Below, piece by piece: positions 32,357 to 41,138 of a stretch of 64,000 nucleotides of DNA (position 1 is the stretch's first letter; every line of letters begins with the position of its first letter). The notes below the pieces were generated by a model. The model ran no database searches and was not told the DNA's origin. It saw nothing but the letters and a program-made list of their open reading frames with translations. The position numbers and the translations under genes were made by a program. The stretch covers positions 308,860-372,859 of the forward strand of contig NZ_FMCQ01000007.1 of assembly GCF_900091605.1 (NCBI RefSeq). Direction: 5' to 3'. This DNA is from Micromonospora tulbaghiae. GTDB lineage: Bacteria; Actinomycetota; Actinomycetes; Mycobacteriales; Micromonosporaceae.

Positions 32357-33919
32357 ATGGCCGAGACGCTGCACCGACACGCCGCTGCACGTACCGTCGA
32401 CACGCCCCTGCCCCCCGAGGCCGCGCTGGCCCCCGCCGGCCGCGCGGTCGCCGCGCTGGCCCGGCTCGTCGCCCACCACCCCGTCGGCTGGCGGTGGCTG
32501 GCCCGGCGCCACCACCCGGTCCTGGACCGCCTCGCCGCCGCGAACGCGCGGTCGACCTGCGTGCGGGCGGCCCGGCGGGTGCCCGCCTACCAGGCGTTCC
32601 TGCGGGCCCGCCCGGGCGACCTGCGCCGCCGGCTGCGGGACTTCCCGGAGACCGACAAGCGTGGGTACGTCATGGCGTACGACTCCTCGGCCCGGTGCCG
32701 GGACGGGCGGCTGCCGGAGCGGGGCGTGGTGGTCGACGAGTCGGCCGGATCGTCCGGGCGGCCGTTCAACTGGCCGCGCGGCGAGCGGGAGCTGCGGGCG
32801 GTGCACCGCGACATCGCCGGCTACACCGGGCTGGCGTTCCCGATGCGCCGCCCGTTCGTCATCAACGCGTACTCGATGGGCGCCTGGGCGACGGGCACCA
32901 CCACCGGCGCGGCGATGGCCCGGATCGCGACCGTGAAGAACACCGGACCGGACCTCGGGAAGATCGTCGACACGCTGCGCGAGTTCGGCCCCGGCCACGA
33001 CTACCTGGTGACCGCGTACCCGCCGTTCCTCAAGCACCTGCGGGACCGGCTCGACGCCGAGGACTTCCCGTGGTCGCGGTACCGGATCTTCGCCAGTTGC
33101 GGCGGGGAGGGCATGACCGAGGCGCTGCGCGACTACCTGGAGCAGCGGTTCGTGCGGGTGCGGTCGGCGTACGGGGCGTCGGACCTGACCATCGGCATCG
33201 GCGCGGAGACCCGGTTCACGGTGTGGCTGCGGCGGCGGCTGCGCACCGACGCGGGGCTGCGCGCGGAACTGCTCGGCCGCGGCGAGCAGCGGCTGCCGAT
33301 GGTGTTCCAGTACAACCCGTTCGCCACCTACCTGGAGACCAACGACCGGCGGGAACTGCTCTGCACTGTGACGAGCCCGCACGTGCTCCAGCCGCGGCTG
33401 CGCTACAACGTGGGTGACGAGGCGCTGCTGGTGCCGTACCGGCGGATCGTCGAGCTGGCCCACGCCGACCCGGTACGCCGCGCCGAGTTCCGTACCGCGG
33501 TGGCCGAGGAGCGGATGACGCTGCCGCTGCTGCTGTTGTTCGGCCGCAGCGACTCCACCGTGTCCTACCTGGGCGCGAACCTCTACCCGCAGGACGTCGA
33601 GTACGGCCTCTACACCGGCAACCCGTACGCCGCCGAGATCAGCCGGTTCTGCCTGACGCTGCACGAGGACGCGGCGCTGGAGACCCGGCCGGTGATCCAC
33701 GTCGAGCTGCGCCGCCCGCTGGACGCCGGCGCACGCGCGGCGCTCGCCGACGCCTGCCGAGACGGGGTACGCGCGCACCTGACCTCGGTGTCGCGGGACT
33801 TCGCGCAGTCCCTGGTCGAGGACCCGACCGCCGGTGACCTGCGGGTGGAGCTGCACGAACCGGACGGCGGCCCGTTCGCCGCCATGCAGAAGATCAAGAA
33901 CGTCTACCTGGTGAGGTGA
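32357..33919 (+). CDS. PaaK/CapK-like adenylate-forming ligase
   Basis: 520 residues. ANL-superfamily features of the phenylacetate-CoA ligase branch: the P-loop DESAGSSGRPFNWPRG, the FASCGGEGMTEALRDY region, YGASDLT (adenine pocket, YGxSE-like) and the domain-boundary segment GRSDSTVSYLGANLYPQDVE. It would activate a carboxylate as an acyl-adenylate and pass it to CoA or another acceptor. Start at ATG 32357 has AGGA at 8 bp; ATG 32348 is the alternative. Three genes follow with overlaps or gaps of at most 3 bp. Confidence 0.82.
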   Translation: MAETLHRHAAARTVDTPLPPEAALAPAGRAVAALARLVAHHPVGWRWLARRHHPVLDRLAAANARSTCVRAARRVPAYQAFLRARPGDLRRRLRDFPETDKRGYVMAYDSSARCRDGRLPERGVVVDESAGSSGRPFNWPRGERELRAVHRDIAGYTGLAFPMRRPFVINAYSMGAWATGTTTGAAMARIATVKNTGPDLGKIVDTLREFGPGHDYLVTAYPPFLKHLRDRLDAEDFPWSRYRIFASCGGEGMTEALRDYLEQRFVRVRSAYGASDLTIGIGAETRFTVWLRRRLRTDAGLRAELLGRGEQRLPMVFQYNPFATYLETNDRRELLCTVTSPHVLQPRLRYNVGDEALLVPYRRIVELAHADPVRRAEFRTAVAEERMTLPLLLLFGRSDSTVSYLGANLYPQDVEYGLYTGNPYAAEISRFCLTLHEDAALETRPVIHVELRRPLDAGARAALADACRDGVRAHLTSVSRDFAQSLVEDPTAGDLRVELHEPDGGPFAAMQKIKNVYLVR

Positions 33920-33922
33920 ACG

Positions 33923-34363
33923 ATGCGCACCCGTGACTTCTCCCGCGCCCCGGCCCAGGCCCGCGCCGGCGCCATGTTCATCGGCGGTACCCGGTACGCG
34001 AACCCGCTGGTGCTGCTGCGCCTGGCCCCCGACTGGATCCGGATGGTGCGCGACATGCGCCGGATGTCCGGCTACTGCTGGCACACCGTCTACTGGCAGT
34101 TCCCGCTGACGCTCGGCACGATCGCGTTCTTCACCGACCGGGACGCGCTGCTGCGCTTCGCCCGCACCCGGCACCACCGCAAGCTGATGATGTGGCTGAC
34201 CGACGGCAACCGCAACGCCACCGCCGGCTTCATCCGGCTCTACACCGCGTCCCCCGACGGCTACTCCAACGGCGCGTGGCGGGCCGAGGACGGCGCGATG
34301 GGCCACATCGAGCAGTTCACGCCGCTGGGCGCGGAGACGGCCGGTCCGGCGGTGCGCCGGTGA
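33923..34363 (+). CDS. small protein, possible dimeric alpha-beta barrel (DUF4188/ABM-like)
   Basis: 146 residues. The order of features, WIRMVRDMRRMSGYCWHTVYWQ, then a hydrophobic strand, then FFTDRDALLRFARTRHHRKLMMW and a final strand, resembles small monooxygenase-type dimeric barrels (DUF4188 or CrtA-like). I cannot assign it firmly. It sits between the ligase and the GNAT gene with a GTGA overlap, so it should act in the same pathway. Confidence 0.6.
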   Translation: MRTRDFSRAPAQARAGAMFIGGTRYANPLVLLRLAPDWIRMVRDMRRMSGYCWHTVYWQFPLTLGTIAFFTDRDALLRFARTRHHRKLMMWLTDGNRNATAGFIRLYTASPDGYSNGAWRAEDGAMGHIEQFTPLGAETAGPAVRR

Positions 34364-35442
34364 CCGGCCACCGGTTCGAGCGCGTGACCGGCCGGCGCGG
34401 CCTGCGCGACTTCCTCACGCTCACCGACGGGCTGTACGCGGACGAGCCCCGGTTCGTGCCGACGCCCCGGCAGCAGATCCGCCGCTGGTGGCGCGACGGC
34501 GTGCCGATGTACGTGCTGCGCGACGCCACCGGCACCGTGGTCGGGCGCACCACGCTGCACACCGACGCGGACCTCGACGCGAAGCTGGGCCGCCGGTGCC
34601 AGCTGTTCGGGCTCACCGAGTTCAGCCCGTCCGCCGCCGGGCCGCTGTTCGACGCGATCAGCACGCACGCCACACCCGGCCGGGATCTGCTGTTCGGGCC
34701 GGTGGCGCTGCTGCCCAACCAGGCCGGCGGTGTGATCACCTCCGGGCACGCCGACCGGGGCTTCGTGGACAGTGCGTGGAACCCGCCGCAATATCCGGAC
34801 GCGTACGAGGAGAACGGGTTCACCAGGCGGTTCGTCTCCGACACCTGGATCTGCCCGGTCCCGCCGCCGGCCGGACCGGCCTCCGGCCCGGGCGTCCAGC
34901 CCGACGGCGCCCGGCTGGAACTGCACCGGGGGAGCACCCGGCGGCTCGACGAGCAACTCGGCCTGCTGCGCGGGATGCTCAACGACTCCTTCGCCCAGCT
35001 CGGCTACTACACGCCGATCTCGGCGGCGCAGCTGCGGCGGCAGACCGACGGGCTGGCGTACCTGCTGGACGAGTCACTGCTGCTCTACCTGACCCGCGAC
35101 GGGCGCCCGGTGGCGTTCGTGCTCTGCGTGCCGGACATCAGCGACTTCCTGGTCGCCGTCCGCGGCGACCTGAACCCGGTCAACCAGCTGCGGCTGCTGG
35201 CCACCCGCCGCCGGTACCGCCGGGAGGCGGTGCTGATCGTCAAGGGAGTGGTGCCGGAGTTCCAGGGGCGCGGCTACCAGCGGCTGCTGTCCGAGCACCT
35301 GCACCGCAACCTGCACGCCGGTGGTTACACGGCGCTGCGCAGCACGTACGTCGGGCGGGACAATCCGGCGTCGGCCGCCCAGTACCGGCGTCTGGGCGGA
35401 CGCCCGCTGCACGGCTACACGTTCTACGCCAAGGAGCGGTGA
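34360..35442 (+). CDS. GNAT-family N-acyltransferase
   Basis: 360 residues. The C-terminal GNAT core is clear: LIVKGVVPEFQGRGYQRLLSEHL (acetyl-CoA pyrophosphate loop, in part) and STYVGRDNPASAAQYRRLGGR. The N-terminal half is also GNAT-like but degenerate. GTG start overlaps the preceding stop. Adjacent to a ligase that could make an acyl-CoA, it may transfer that acyl group to an amine. Confidence 0.8.
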   Translation: MTGHRFERVTGRRGLRDFLTLTDGLYADEPRFVPTPRQQIRRWWRDGVPMYVLRDATGTVVGRTTLHTDADLDAKLGRRCQLFGLTEFSPSAAGPLFDAISTHATPGRDLLFGPVALLPNQAGGVITSGHADRGFVDSAWNPPQYPDAYEENGFTRRFVSDTWICPVPPPAGPASGPGVQPDGARLELHRGSTRRLDEQLGLLRGMLNDSFAQLGYYTPISAAQLRRQTDGLAYLLDESLLLYLTRDGRPVAFVLCVPDISDFLVAVRGDLNPVNQLRLLATRRRYRREAVLIVKGVVPEFQGRGYQRLLSEHLHRNLHAGGYTALRSTYVGRDNPASAAQYRRLGGRPLHGYTFYAKER

Positions 35443-35444
35443 CC

Positions 35445-36461
35445 ATGGACCTCGCCGCGTTCCACGCGCTGGAGCCGCTGTGCTGGCGGGCCCCGAGCGC
35501 GCACAACACCCAGCCGTGGCGGCTGCGCTACGAGCGCTGGGCGATCACCGTCGGGTGGGATCCGGTCGACGCGCTGCCCGCGGGCGACCCGACCGGGCGG
35601 GATCTGCGGCTGTCGCTGGGCGCGTTCGTGGAGACCTGCCTGATCGTCGCCGCCGACGCGGGGCTGCGGCTGGACTGGGCCGCCGACCACGACGAGTCCG
35701 ACCGGCGGGTGGGCCGGCTGCGGCCGGGACGGCAGCCGTACCGGACACCGTTCCGCACCGCCGACGTGTGGGACCGGCGTACCCACCGGGGCCGGTTCAC
35801 CGCCGGTCCGGACGCCGACGTGGTGGCGGCAGTGGACGCGGTCGCCCGGCGGGCCGGTGGCGCGGTCCGCGTCGTGCCGGCGGCCGGGCGGCTGCGCGCG
35901 CTGCTGCGCACGGCCGACCGGCACGTGTACGCCGACCCGGCGGTGGTCGCGGAGCTGCGCCGCTGGCTGCGCCTGGACCGGTCGGGTCCGCGCTACCGGA
36001 CCGACGGGCTCAGTGACCGCTGCCTCGGGCTGGGCCGGGCGGCGGCCGCCGGGCTGCGGGCGGCGCTCGCGGCGTACCCGGCGTTGCGTCCGCTCGGGCT
36101 GCCCCGGCTGCTCGCCGCCGCGGGCGGTGACCCGCTCGCGCAGGGCGGCGCGGTGCTGGCGCTCGTCGCCCCGCCCGGCCTGGACGCGGCCGGCCAGGTC
36201 GAGTTCGGACGGGTGCTGATGCGGACGTGGCTGACGCTGCACACGGCCGGGCTGGCCGCGCACCCACTCAGTCAGCTGATCGACGTGGCCCACACCCGGG
36301 AGGCGCTCGGCACGCTGCTGGACGTGGCGCCGGAGCGCATCGTGCACGTGGCCCGGGTCGGCCGGCCGGCCGCTCCGGTGCCCCGTTCGGCCCGGCGAGT
36401 GGGCCACGGATCGAATCTGTTAGCGGTAACACCCCTTGACGCGGTGTCACTTCATCCATGA
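35445..36461 (+). CDS. Acg-type nitroreductase-family flavoprotein
   Basis: 338 residues. It starts with the FMN-phosphate motif WRAPSAHNTQPWRL typical of Acg-like proteins, which are fused tandem nitroreductase-like halves. The second half retains LTLHTAGLAAHPLSQLID. Substrate unknown; in biosynthetic settings related oxidases aromatise or dehydrogenate amide products. Starts 2 bp after the GNAT stop. The last codons overlap a LacI-type operator (36418-36431) belonging to the next gene. Confidence 0.8.
   Translation: MDLAAFHALEPLCWRAPSAHNTQPWRLRYERWAITVGWDPVDALPAGDPTGRDLRLSLGAFVETCLIVAADAGLRLDWAADHDESDRRVGRLRPGRQPYRTPFRTADVWDRRTHRGRFTAGPDADVVAAVDAVARRAGGAVRVVPAAGRLRALLRTADRHVYADPAVVAELRRWLRLDRSGPRYRTDGLSDRCLGLGRAAAAGLRAALAAYPALRPLGLPRLLAAAGGDPLAQGGAVLALVAPPGLDAAGQVEFGRVLMRTWLTLHTAGLAAHPLSQLIDVAHTREALGTLLDVAPERIVHVARVGRPAAPVPRSARRVGHGSNLLAVTPLDAVSLHP
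36418..36431. promoter_or_regulatory. LacI-type operator, site 1
   Basis: TGTTAGCGGTAACA, a near-perfect palindrome matching the central-CG operators of LacI-family sugar regulators. It lies inside the 3' end of the nitroreductase gene, 4 bp before a TTGACG -35-like hexamer at 36436-36441. Confidence 0.75.
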
Positions 36462-36548
36462 GAGTCCATGTTGGCTGATGTGTCGCCCGGTCGGGAGCCC
36501 TGGGCGCGTAGTGGCAGAAACGCGGCGTCCGGGTGCGCGAGCGGAGTC

Positions 36549-36562
36549 TGTTAGCGATAACA
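36549..36562. promoter_or_regulatory. LacI-type operator, site 2
   Basis: TGTTAGCGATAACA, identical to site 1 except one central base, 53 bp upstream of the GH95 start codon. The two sites are 131 bp apart centre to centre, suitable for looping. Confidence 0.75.
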
Positions 36563-36614
36563 GCACCGTCGCGCACCCGGGACCGCCCTCTGATCTGCGC
36601 GGTTGGGAGCAACC

Positions 36615-39437
36615 ATGTCCGAAGTGACACGACGAAACATCATCAAGGCAACGGCGGCGGGCGCCGGCGCCGCGCTGGTACCGGCCGCCTGGAGCGCCGC
36701 CGCGCGCGCCGGCTCGGCGGCGCCACCACAGGTGCTGGCCGCGAACGACCTGGCACTCTGGTACGACGAACCGGCCGGCACCGACTGGCTGCGCGCCCTG
36801 CCGATCGGCAACGGGCGCCTCGGCGCGATGGTGTTCGGCAACGTCGACACCGAACGGCTCCAGCTCAACGAGGACACCGTCTGGGCCGGCGGCCCGTACG
36901 ACTCGGCCAACACCCGGGGCGCGGCCAACCTGGCCGAGATCCGGCGCCGCGTCTTCGCCGACCAGTGGACCTCGGCCCAGGATCTGATCAACCAGACCAT
37001 GATGGGCAGTCCGGGTGGTCAGCTCGCCTACCAGACAGTCGGGAACCTCCGGCTCGCCTTCGGGTCGGCGAGCGGGGCGACCCAGTACAACCGGACGCTC
37101 GATCTCACCACCGCCACGGTGACCACCACCTACGTGCTTAACGGCGTACGGCACCAGCGGGAGGTGTTCGCCAGCGCGCCCGACCAGGTGATCGTGCTCC
37201 GGCTGACCGCCGACCGGGCGAACTCGATCACGTTCTCCGCCACCTTCGACAGCCCGCAGCGGACCACCGTGTCCAGCCCGGACGGGGCGACAGTCGCGCT
37301 CGACGGCATCTCCGGCTCGATGGAGGGGGTAAACGGCTCGGTGCGGTTCCTCGCGCTGGCCCACGCCGCCGTCACCGGTGGCACGGTCAGCAGTTCCGGC
37401 GGCACGCTGCGGGTGTCCGGCGCCACCAGCGTGACGGTCCTGATCTCGATCGGGTCCAGCTACGTCAACTACCGCACCGTCAACGGCGACTACCAGGGCA
37501 TCGCGCGCAACCGGCTGAACGCCGCCAAGGGCGTCGACGTCGACCAGCTGCGTACCCGCCACCGCGCCGACTACCAGGCCCTGTTCGGCCGGGTCACGAT
37601 CGACCTGGGCCGCACCGCCGCCGCCGACCAGCCCACCGACGTACGGATCGCGCAGCACGCGAGCACGAACGATCCGCAGTTCGCCGCGCTGCTGTTCCAG
37701 TTCGGGCGGTACCTGCTGATCTCCTCGTCGCGGCCGGGCACCCAGCCGGCGAACCTCCAGGGCATCTGGAACGACTCGCTGACGCCGTCCTGGGACTCGA
37801 AGTACACGGTCAACGCCAACCTGCCGATGAACTACTGGCCGGCCGACACCACGAACCTGTCCGAATGCTTCCTGCCGGTCTTCGACATGATCAAGGACCT
37901 CACCGTGACCGGCGCGCGGGTCGCCCAGGCGCAGTACGGCGCCGGCGGCTGGGTCACCCACCACAACACCGACGCCTGGCGGGGCGCGTCGGTCGTGGAC
38001 GGCGCGTTCTGGGGCATGTGGCAGACCGGTGGGGCCTGGCTGAGCACGCTCATCTGGGACCACTACCTGTTCACCGGCGACCTCGGATTCCTCCAGGCCA
38101 ACTACCCGGCGCTCAAGGGCGCCGCCCAGTTCTTCCTCGACACCCTCGTCGCCCACCCGACGCTCGGCTACCTGGTGACGAACCCGTCGAACTCGCCGGA
38201 GCTGGCGCACCACGCCGACGCCAGCGTCTGCGCCGGCCCGACGATGGACAACCAGATCCTGCGCGACCTGTTCGACGCCGCGGCCCGGGCGAGCGAGGTC
38301 CTCGGCGTCGACACCACCTTCCGGTCCCAGGTGCGTACCGCCCGGGACCGGCTGCCGCCGAGCCGCGTCGGTTCCCGGGGCAACGTGCAGGAGTGGCTGG
38401 CCGACTGGGTCGAGACCGAGCGCACCCACCGGCACGTCTCCCACCTGTACGGGCTGCACCCCGGCAACCAGATCACCAGGCGCGGCACGCCGGCGCTGTA
38501 CGAGGCCGCCCGTAAGACGCTGGAGCTGCGCGGCGACGACGGGACCGGCTGGTCCCTCGCCTGGAAGATCAATTTCTGGGCCCGGCTGGAGGACGGCGCC
38601 CGCGCCCACAAGCTCCTGCGCGACCTGGTGCGCACCGACCGGCTCGCGCCGAACATGTTCGACCTGCACCCGCCGTTCCAGATCGACGGCAACTTCGGGG
38701 CCACCTCGGGCATCGCCGAGATGCTGCTGCACAGCCACACCGGCGAGCTGCACCTGCTGCCCGCGCTGCCGAGTGCCTGGCCCGCCGGGCAGGTCGCGGG
38801 CCTGCGCGGCCGGGGCGGTTACACCGTGGGGCTGACCTGGAGCAGCGGCCAGGCCGACGAGATCGCCGTCCGCGCCGACCGCGACGGCACGCTGCGCCTG
38901 CGGTCCCGGCTGTTCGCCGGCACCTTCACCGTCGCCGACGTCACCGACGGCAGCACACCGGCCACCACCCGCCCGGAGTCCGACGTCGTCGCGCTCACCG
39001 TCCGCGCCGGGCACACCTACCGGGCGGCGCGGCCCGGCGTGACGCCGTCGCCGACGGCCACACCGACGTCCACGCCCTCACCCACTCCGACCCCGACGCC
39101 GACGCCGACCCCGACCACCAGCTCCCCGGCGCCGTCCGGCGCGCGTGCCACGTACGCGATCACCGGCTCGTGGTCCGGCGGCTTCCAGGCCGAGGTCACG
39201 GTGACCGCCGGCGCGACCGCGATCCGCGGCTGGACGGTGTCCTGGACGTTCCCGAACGGGCAGGTGATCAACCAGATCTGGAGCGGCACGCACACCCAGA
39301 ACGGCGCGAACGTGACGGTGCGCAACGTCGACTACAACGGATCACTGCCGGCCGGCGGCTCCACCACGTTCGGCTTCATCGGCACGGCCGGTGGCACCAA
39401 CAACCCGCCGGCGAACCTCACCTGCACGACCACCTGA
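36615..39437 (+). CDS. secreted GH95 alpha-L-fucosidase-type glycoside hydrolase with C-terminal CBM2-like domain
   Basis: 940 residues. Tat-like signal (TRRNIIKATAAGAGAAL). The GH95 body runs to about residue 800: N-terminal beta-domain starting LWYDEPAGTDWLRALPIGNG, then the (alpha/alpha)6 barrel with PANLQGIWNDSLTPSWDSKY, NLPMNYWPA, PTMDNQILRDLF and FQIDGNFGATSGI. A Thr/Pro linker made of a PT repeat follows (nt about 39045-39125). The last 95 residues look like a cellulose-binding CBM2 (GSWSGGFQAEVTV, WSGTHTQNGANVTVRNVDYNG). It should release fucose or galactose from plant polysaccharide. GGGAG precedes the ATG. Two LacI-type operators upstream. Confidence 0.9.
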   Translation: MSEVTRRNIIKATAAGAGAALVPAAWSAAARAGSAAPPQVLAANDLALWYDEPAGTDWLRALPIGNGRLGAMVFGNVDTERLQLNEDTVWAGGPYDSANTRGAANLAEIRRRVFADQWTSAQDLINQTMMGSPGGQLAYQTVGNLRLAFGSASGATQYNRTLDLTTATVTTTYVLNGVRHQREVFASAPDQVIVLRLTADRANSITFSATFDSPQRTTVSSPDGATVALDGISGSMEGVNGSVRFLALAHAAVTGGTVSSSGGTLRVSGATSVTVLISIGSSYVNYRTVNGDYQGIARNRLNAAKGVDVDQLRTRHRADYQALFGRVTIDLGRTAAADQPTDVRIAQHASTNDPQFAALLFQFGRYLLISSSRPGTQPANLQGIWNDSLTPSWDSKYTVNANLPMNYWPADTTNLSECFLPVFDMIKDLTVTGARVAQAQYGAGGWVTHHNTDAWRGASVVDGAFWGMWQTGGAWLSTLIWDHYLFTGDLGFLQANYPALKGAAQFFLDTLVAHPTLGYLVTNPSNSPELAHHADASVCAGPTMDNQILRDLFDAAARASEVLGVDTTFRSQVRTARDRLPPSRVGSRGNVQEWLADWVETERTHRHVSHLYGLHPGNQITRRGTPALYEAARKTLELRGDDGTGWSLAWKINFWARLEDGARAHKLLRDLVRTDRLAPNMFDLHPPFQIDGNFGATSGIAEMLLHSHTGELHLLPALPSAWPAGQVAGLRGRGGYTVGLTWSSGQADEIAVRADRDGTLRLRSRLFAGTFTVADVTDGSTPATTRPESDVVALTVRAGHTYRAARPGVTPSPTATPTSTPSPTPTPTPTPTPTTSSPAPSGARATYAITGSWSGGFQAEVTVTAGATAIRGWTVSWTFPNGQVINQIWSGTHTQNGANVTVRNVDYNGSLPAGGSTTFGFIGTAGGTNNPPANLTCTTT

Positions 39438-39443
39438 CCCGCG

Positions 39444-39481
39444 ACGCGCCCCGCCGCGGCCACCCGGCCGGGGCGGGGCGT
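39444..39481. terminator. bidirectional terminator
   Basis: GC-rich stem (39444-39461 with 39466-39481) with two bulged positions, between the convergent GH95 gene and the gene ending at 39490. Confidence 0.65.
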
Positions 39482-39489
39482 ACCGCCGG

Positions 39490-40203
39490 TCAGGCCAGCA
39501 GCGTCTCGCGCAGCCGCGCGCCCAGGTTCAGCTCGCCGACGACGCGGGGACCGGCCGGGTCGTACACGGCGATGCGGTGGTTGCGGCGCATCATCTCCCG
39601 CACCGCCGGCGGCAGCCGGGGCGGGTCGTCCATCGTGGCGAGCACCCGCGCGCCGGTGCCCATCAGCCGCTCCACGAGCGTCGCGCTGTCGGTGTCCACA
39701 CGCACCCGGCCGAACTCCCAGCCCGCGGTGGTCAGGTCGAGCACCTCGAACAGGCGCGTGACGAACGGCTGCGGGTCGGTCACCCGGTCCAGCCGGTCGG
39801 CCCGCCCGCCGACCACCGCCACGGCGGCGGTGACCTGCGCGTACGGGTGCAGCCCGCTGGGCAGCGCGCCGAGCGGCCAGCGCAGCGCCGGCCCGGCCTC
39901 CTTCCACAGGGGCCGGTAGTTGCGGCGGTGCACCAGCAGTCGCCGCCCGGTGCGCCGGAACACCTCCTGCGCCTGGGCGAGCAGGTCGGCGTGCGCCTGG
40001 TCGGCGGCCTCGCAGACGATCCCGGCGGCCACCACGAGACCGTCGTCATCGGACAGCAGCCGGGTGATCGCATCGGCCTGCTCCGGGAACCGGAGGCGGG
40101 CGTGCGCCCCGTAGGACTGCCGGACGTCCCGCAGCAGCTCCTGCTGACGTGCAGGGTCCAGTTCGACCCGTCCGCCACCGAGCAACCGCTGGAGCCAACC
40201 CAT
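39490..40203 (-). CDS. conserved hypothetical protein
   Basis: 237 residues, soluble, no signal or membrane segment. Mixed alpha/beta pattern with two alternating strand-helix blocks (LVVAAGIVCEAADQAHADLL and TAAVAVVGGRADRLDRV), possibly a small alpha/beta fold. No family recognised. Convergent with GH95 and divergent from the amidase gene (73 bp between starts). Confidence 0.65.
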   Translation of the reverse strand: MGWLQRLLGGGRVELDPARQQELLRDVRQSYGAHARLRFPEQADAITRLLSDDDGLVVAAGIVCEAADQAHADLLAQAQEVFRRTGRRLLVHRRNYRPLWKEAGPALRWPLGALPSGLHPYAQVTAAVAVVGGRADRLDRVTDPQPFVTRLFEVLDLTTAGWEFGRVRVDTDSATLVERLMGTGARVLATMDDPPRLPPAVREMMRRNHRIAVYDPAGPRVVGELNLGARLRETLLA

Positions 40204-40264
40204 CGCGCCTCGCTTCCGTCGCCGTCTGCGGACCGGGCAATGCTAGTTCGTCGGCCGATGCTCG

Positions 40265-40270
40265 TATGGT
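40265..40270 (+). promoter_or_regulatory. -10 element TATGGT, leaderless geometry
   Basis: Ends 6 bp before the GTG at 40277; no Shine-Dalgarno sequence. Confidence 0.5.
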
Positions 40271-40276
40271 GACGGG

Positions 40277-41104
40277 GTGACCGATCGATCCCTGACCCTG
40301 ATGGCGGTGCACGCGCACCCCGACGACGAGGCGACGAGCACCGGCGGCGTCCTGGCGCGCTACGCGGCCGAGGGCGTCACCACAGTGCTCGTGACGTGCA
40401 CCGACGGGGGGTGCGGCGACGGCCCCGGCGGGATCAAGCCGGGCGACCCCGGGCACGACCCGAAGGCCGTAATCGAGATGCGGCGCGCCGAACTGGCCGC
40501 GAGTTGCGAGGCGCTGAAGGTCACCCACCTGGAGACGCTCGACTACGGCGACTCCGGGATGATGGGCTGGGCGACGAACGACGCGCCCGGCGCGTTCTGG
40601 AACACGTCGGTGGCCGAGGCGGCCGGCCGGCTGGCCGAGCTGATCCGGCGCTACCGCCCCGATGTCGTGGTCACCTACGACGAGAACGGCTTCTACGGCC
40701 ACCCGGACCACATCCAGGCCCACCGGATCACCATGGCCGCGGTCGAGCAGACCGGCATCCCGGCCAAGGTCTACTGGACCACAGTGCCGCGCAGCGCGTT
40801 CCAGCAGTTCGGCACCGTCATGCGGGAGATCGGGGTGGAGTTCCCCGAGCCGGAGGCGACCGACGAGATGCCGGCGCTGGGCCTGCCGGACGACGAGATC
40901 ACCACCTGGGTCGACACCCGCGGCTACGGCGGGCAGAAGTTCGCCTCGCTCGCCGCGCACGCCAGCCAGGCGGAGAACATCTTCTTCCTGCGTCTGGGGC
41001 AGGAGCGGTTCACCGAGCTGATGGGCATGGAGACGTTCGTGCGGGTGCGGGACACCACCGGCGCGGCCACGCCCGAGGACGACCTCTTCGCCGGGTTGCG
41101 CTGA
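40277..41104 (+). CDS. mca: PIG-L family deacetylase, mycothiol S-conjugate amidase type
   Basis: 275 residues. Zn-binding AHPDDE at residues 12-17, the partner GHPDHIQAH motif, and the Mca/MshB-specific segment TCTDGGCGDGPGG. Mca hydrolyses mycothiol S-conjugates to a mercapturic acid and GlcN-Ins during detoxification. It is slightly shorter than typical Mca (about 290), and MshB (GlcNAc-Ins deacetylase) is the main alternative. The C-terminal KFASLAAHASQAENIFFLRLG favours Mca. Leaderless GTG start. Confidence 0.78.
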   Translation: MTDRSLTLMAVHAHPDDEATSTGGVLARYAAEGVTTVLVTCTDGGCGDGPGGIKPGDPGHDPKAVIEMRRAELAASCEALKVTHLETLDYGDSGMMGWATNDAPGAFWNTSVAEAAGRLAELIRRYRPDVVVTYDENGFYGHPDHIQAHRITMAAVEQTGIPAKVYWTTVPRSAFQQFGTVMREIGVEFPEPEATDEMPALGLPDDEITTWVDTRGYGGQKFASLAAHASQAENIFFLRLGQERFTELMGMETFVRVRDTTGAATPEDDLFAGLR

Positions 41105-41138
41105 CCGGTCGTGGGCCCGGTCCGGGGCGGTCATCGGC

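Noticed and set aside
39045..39125. CCGACG tandem repeat
   Set aside because: It encodes the Pro-Thr linker between the catalytic and binding domains of the GH95 enzyme.
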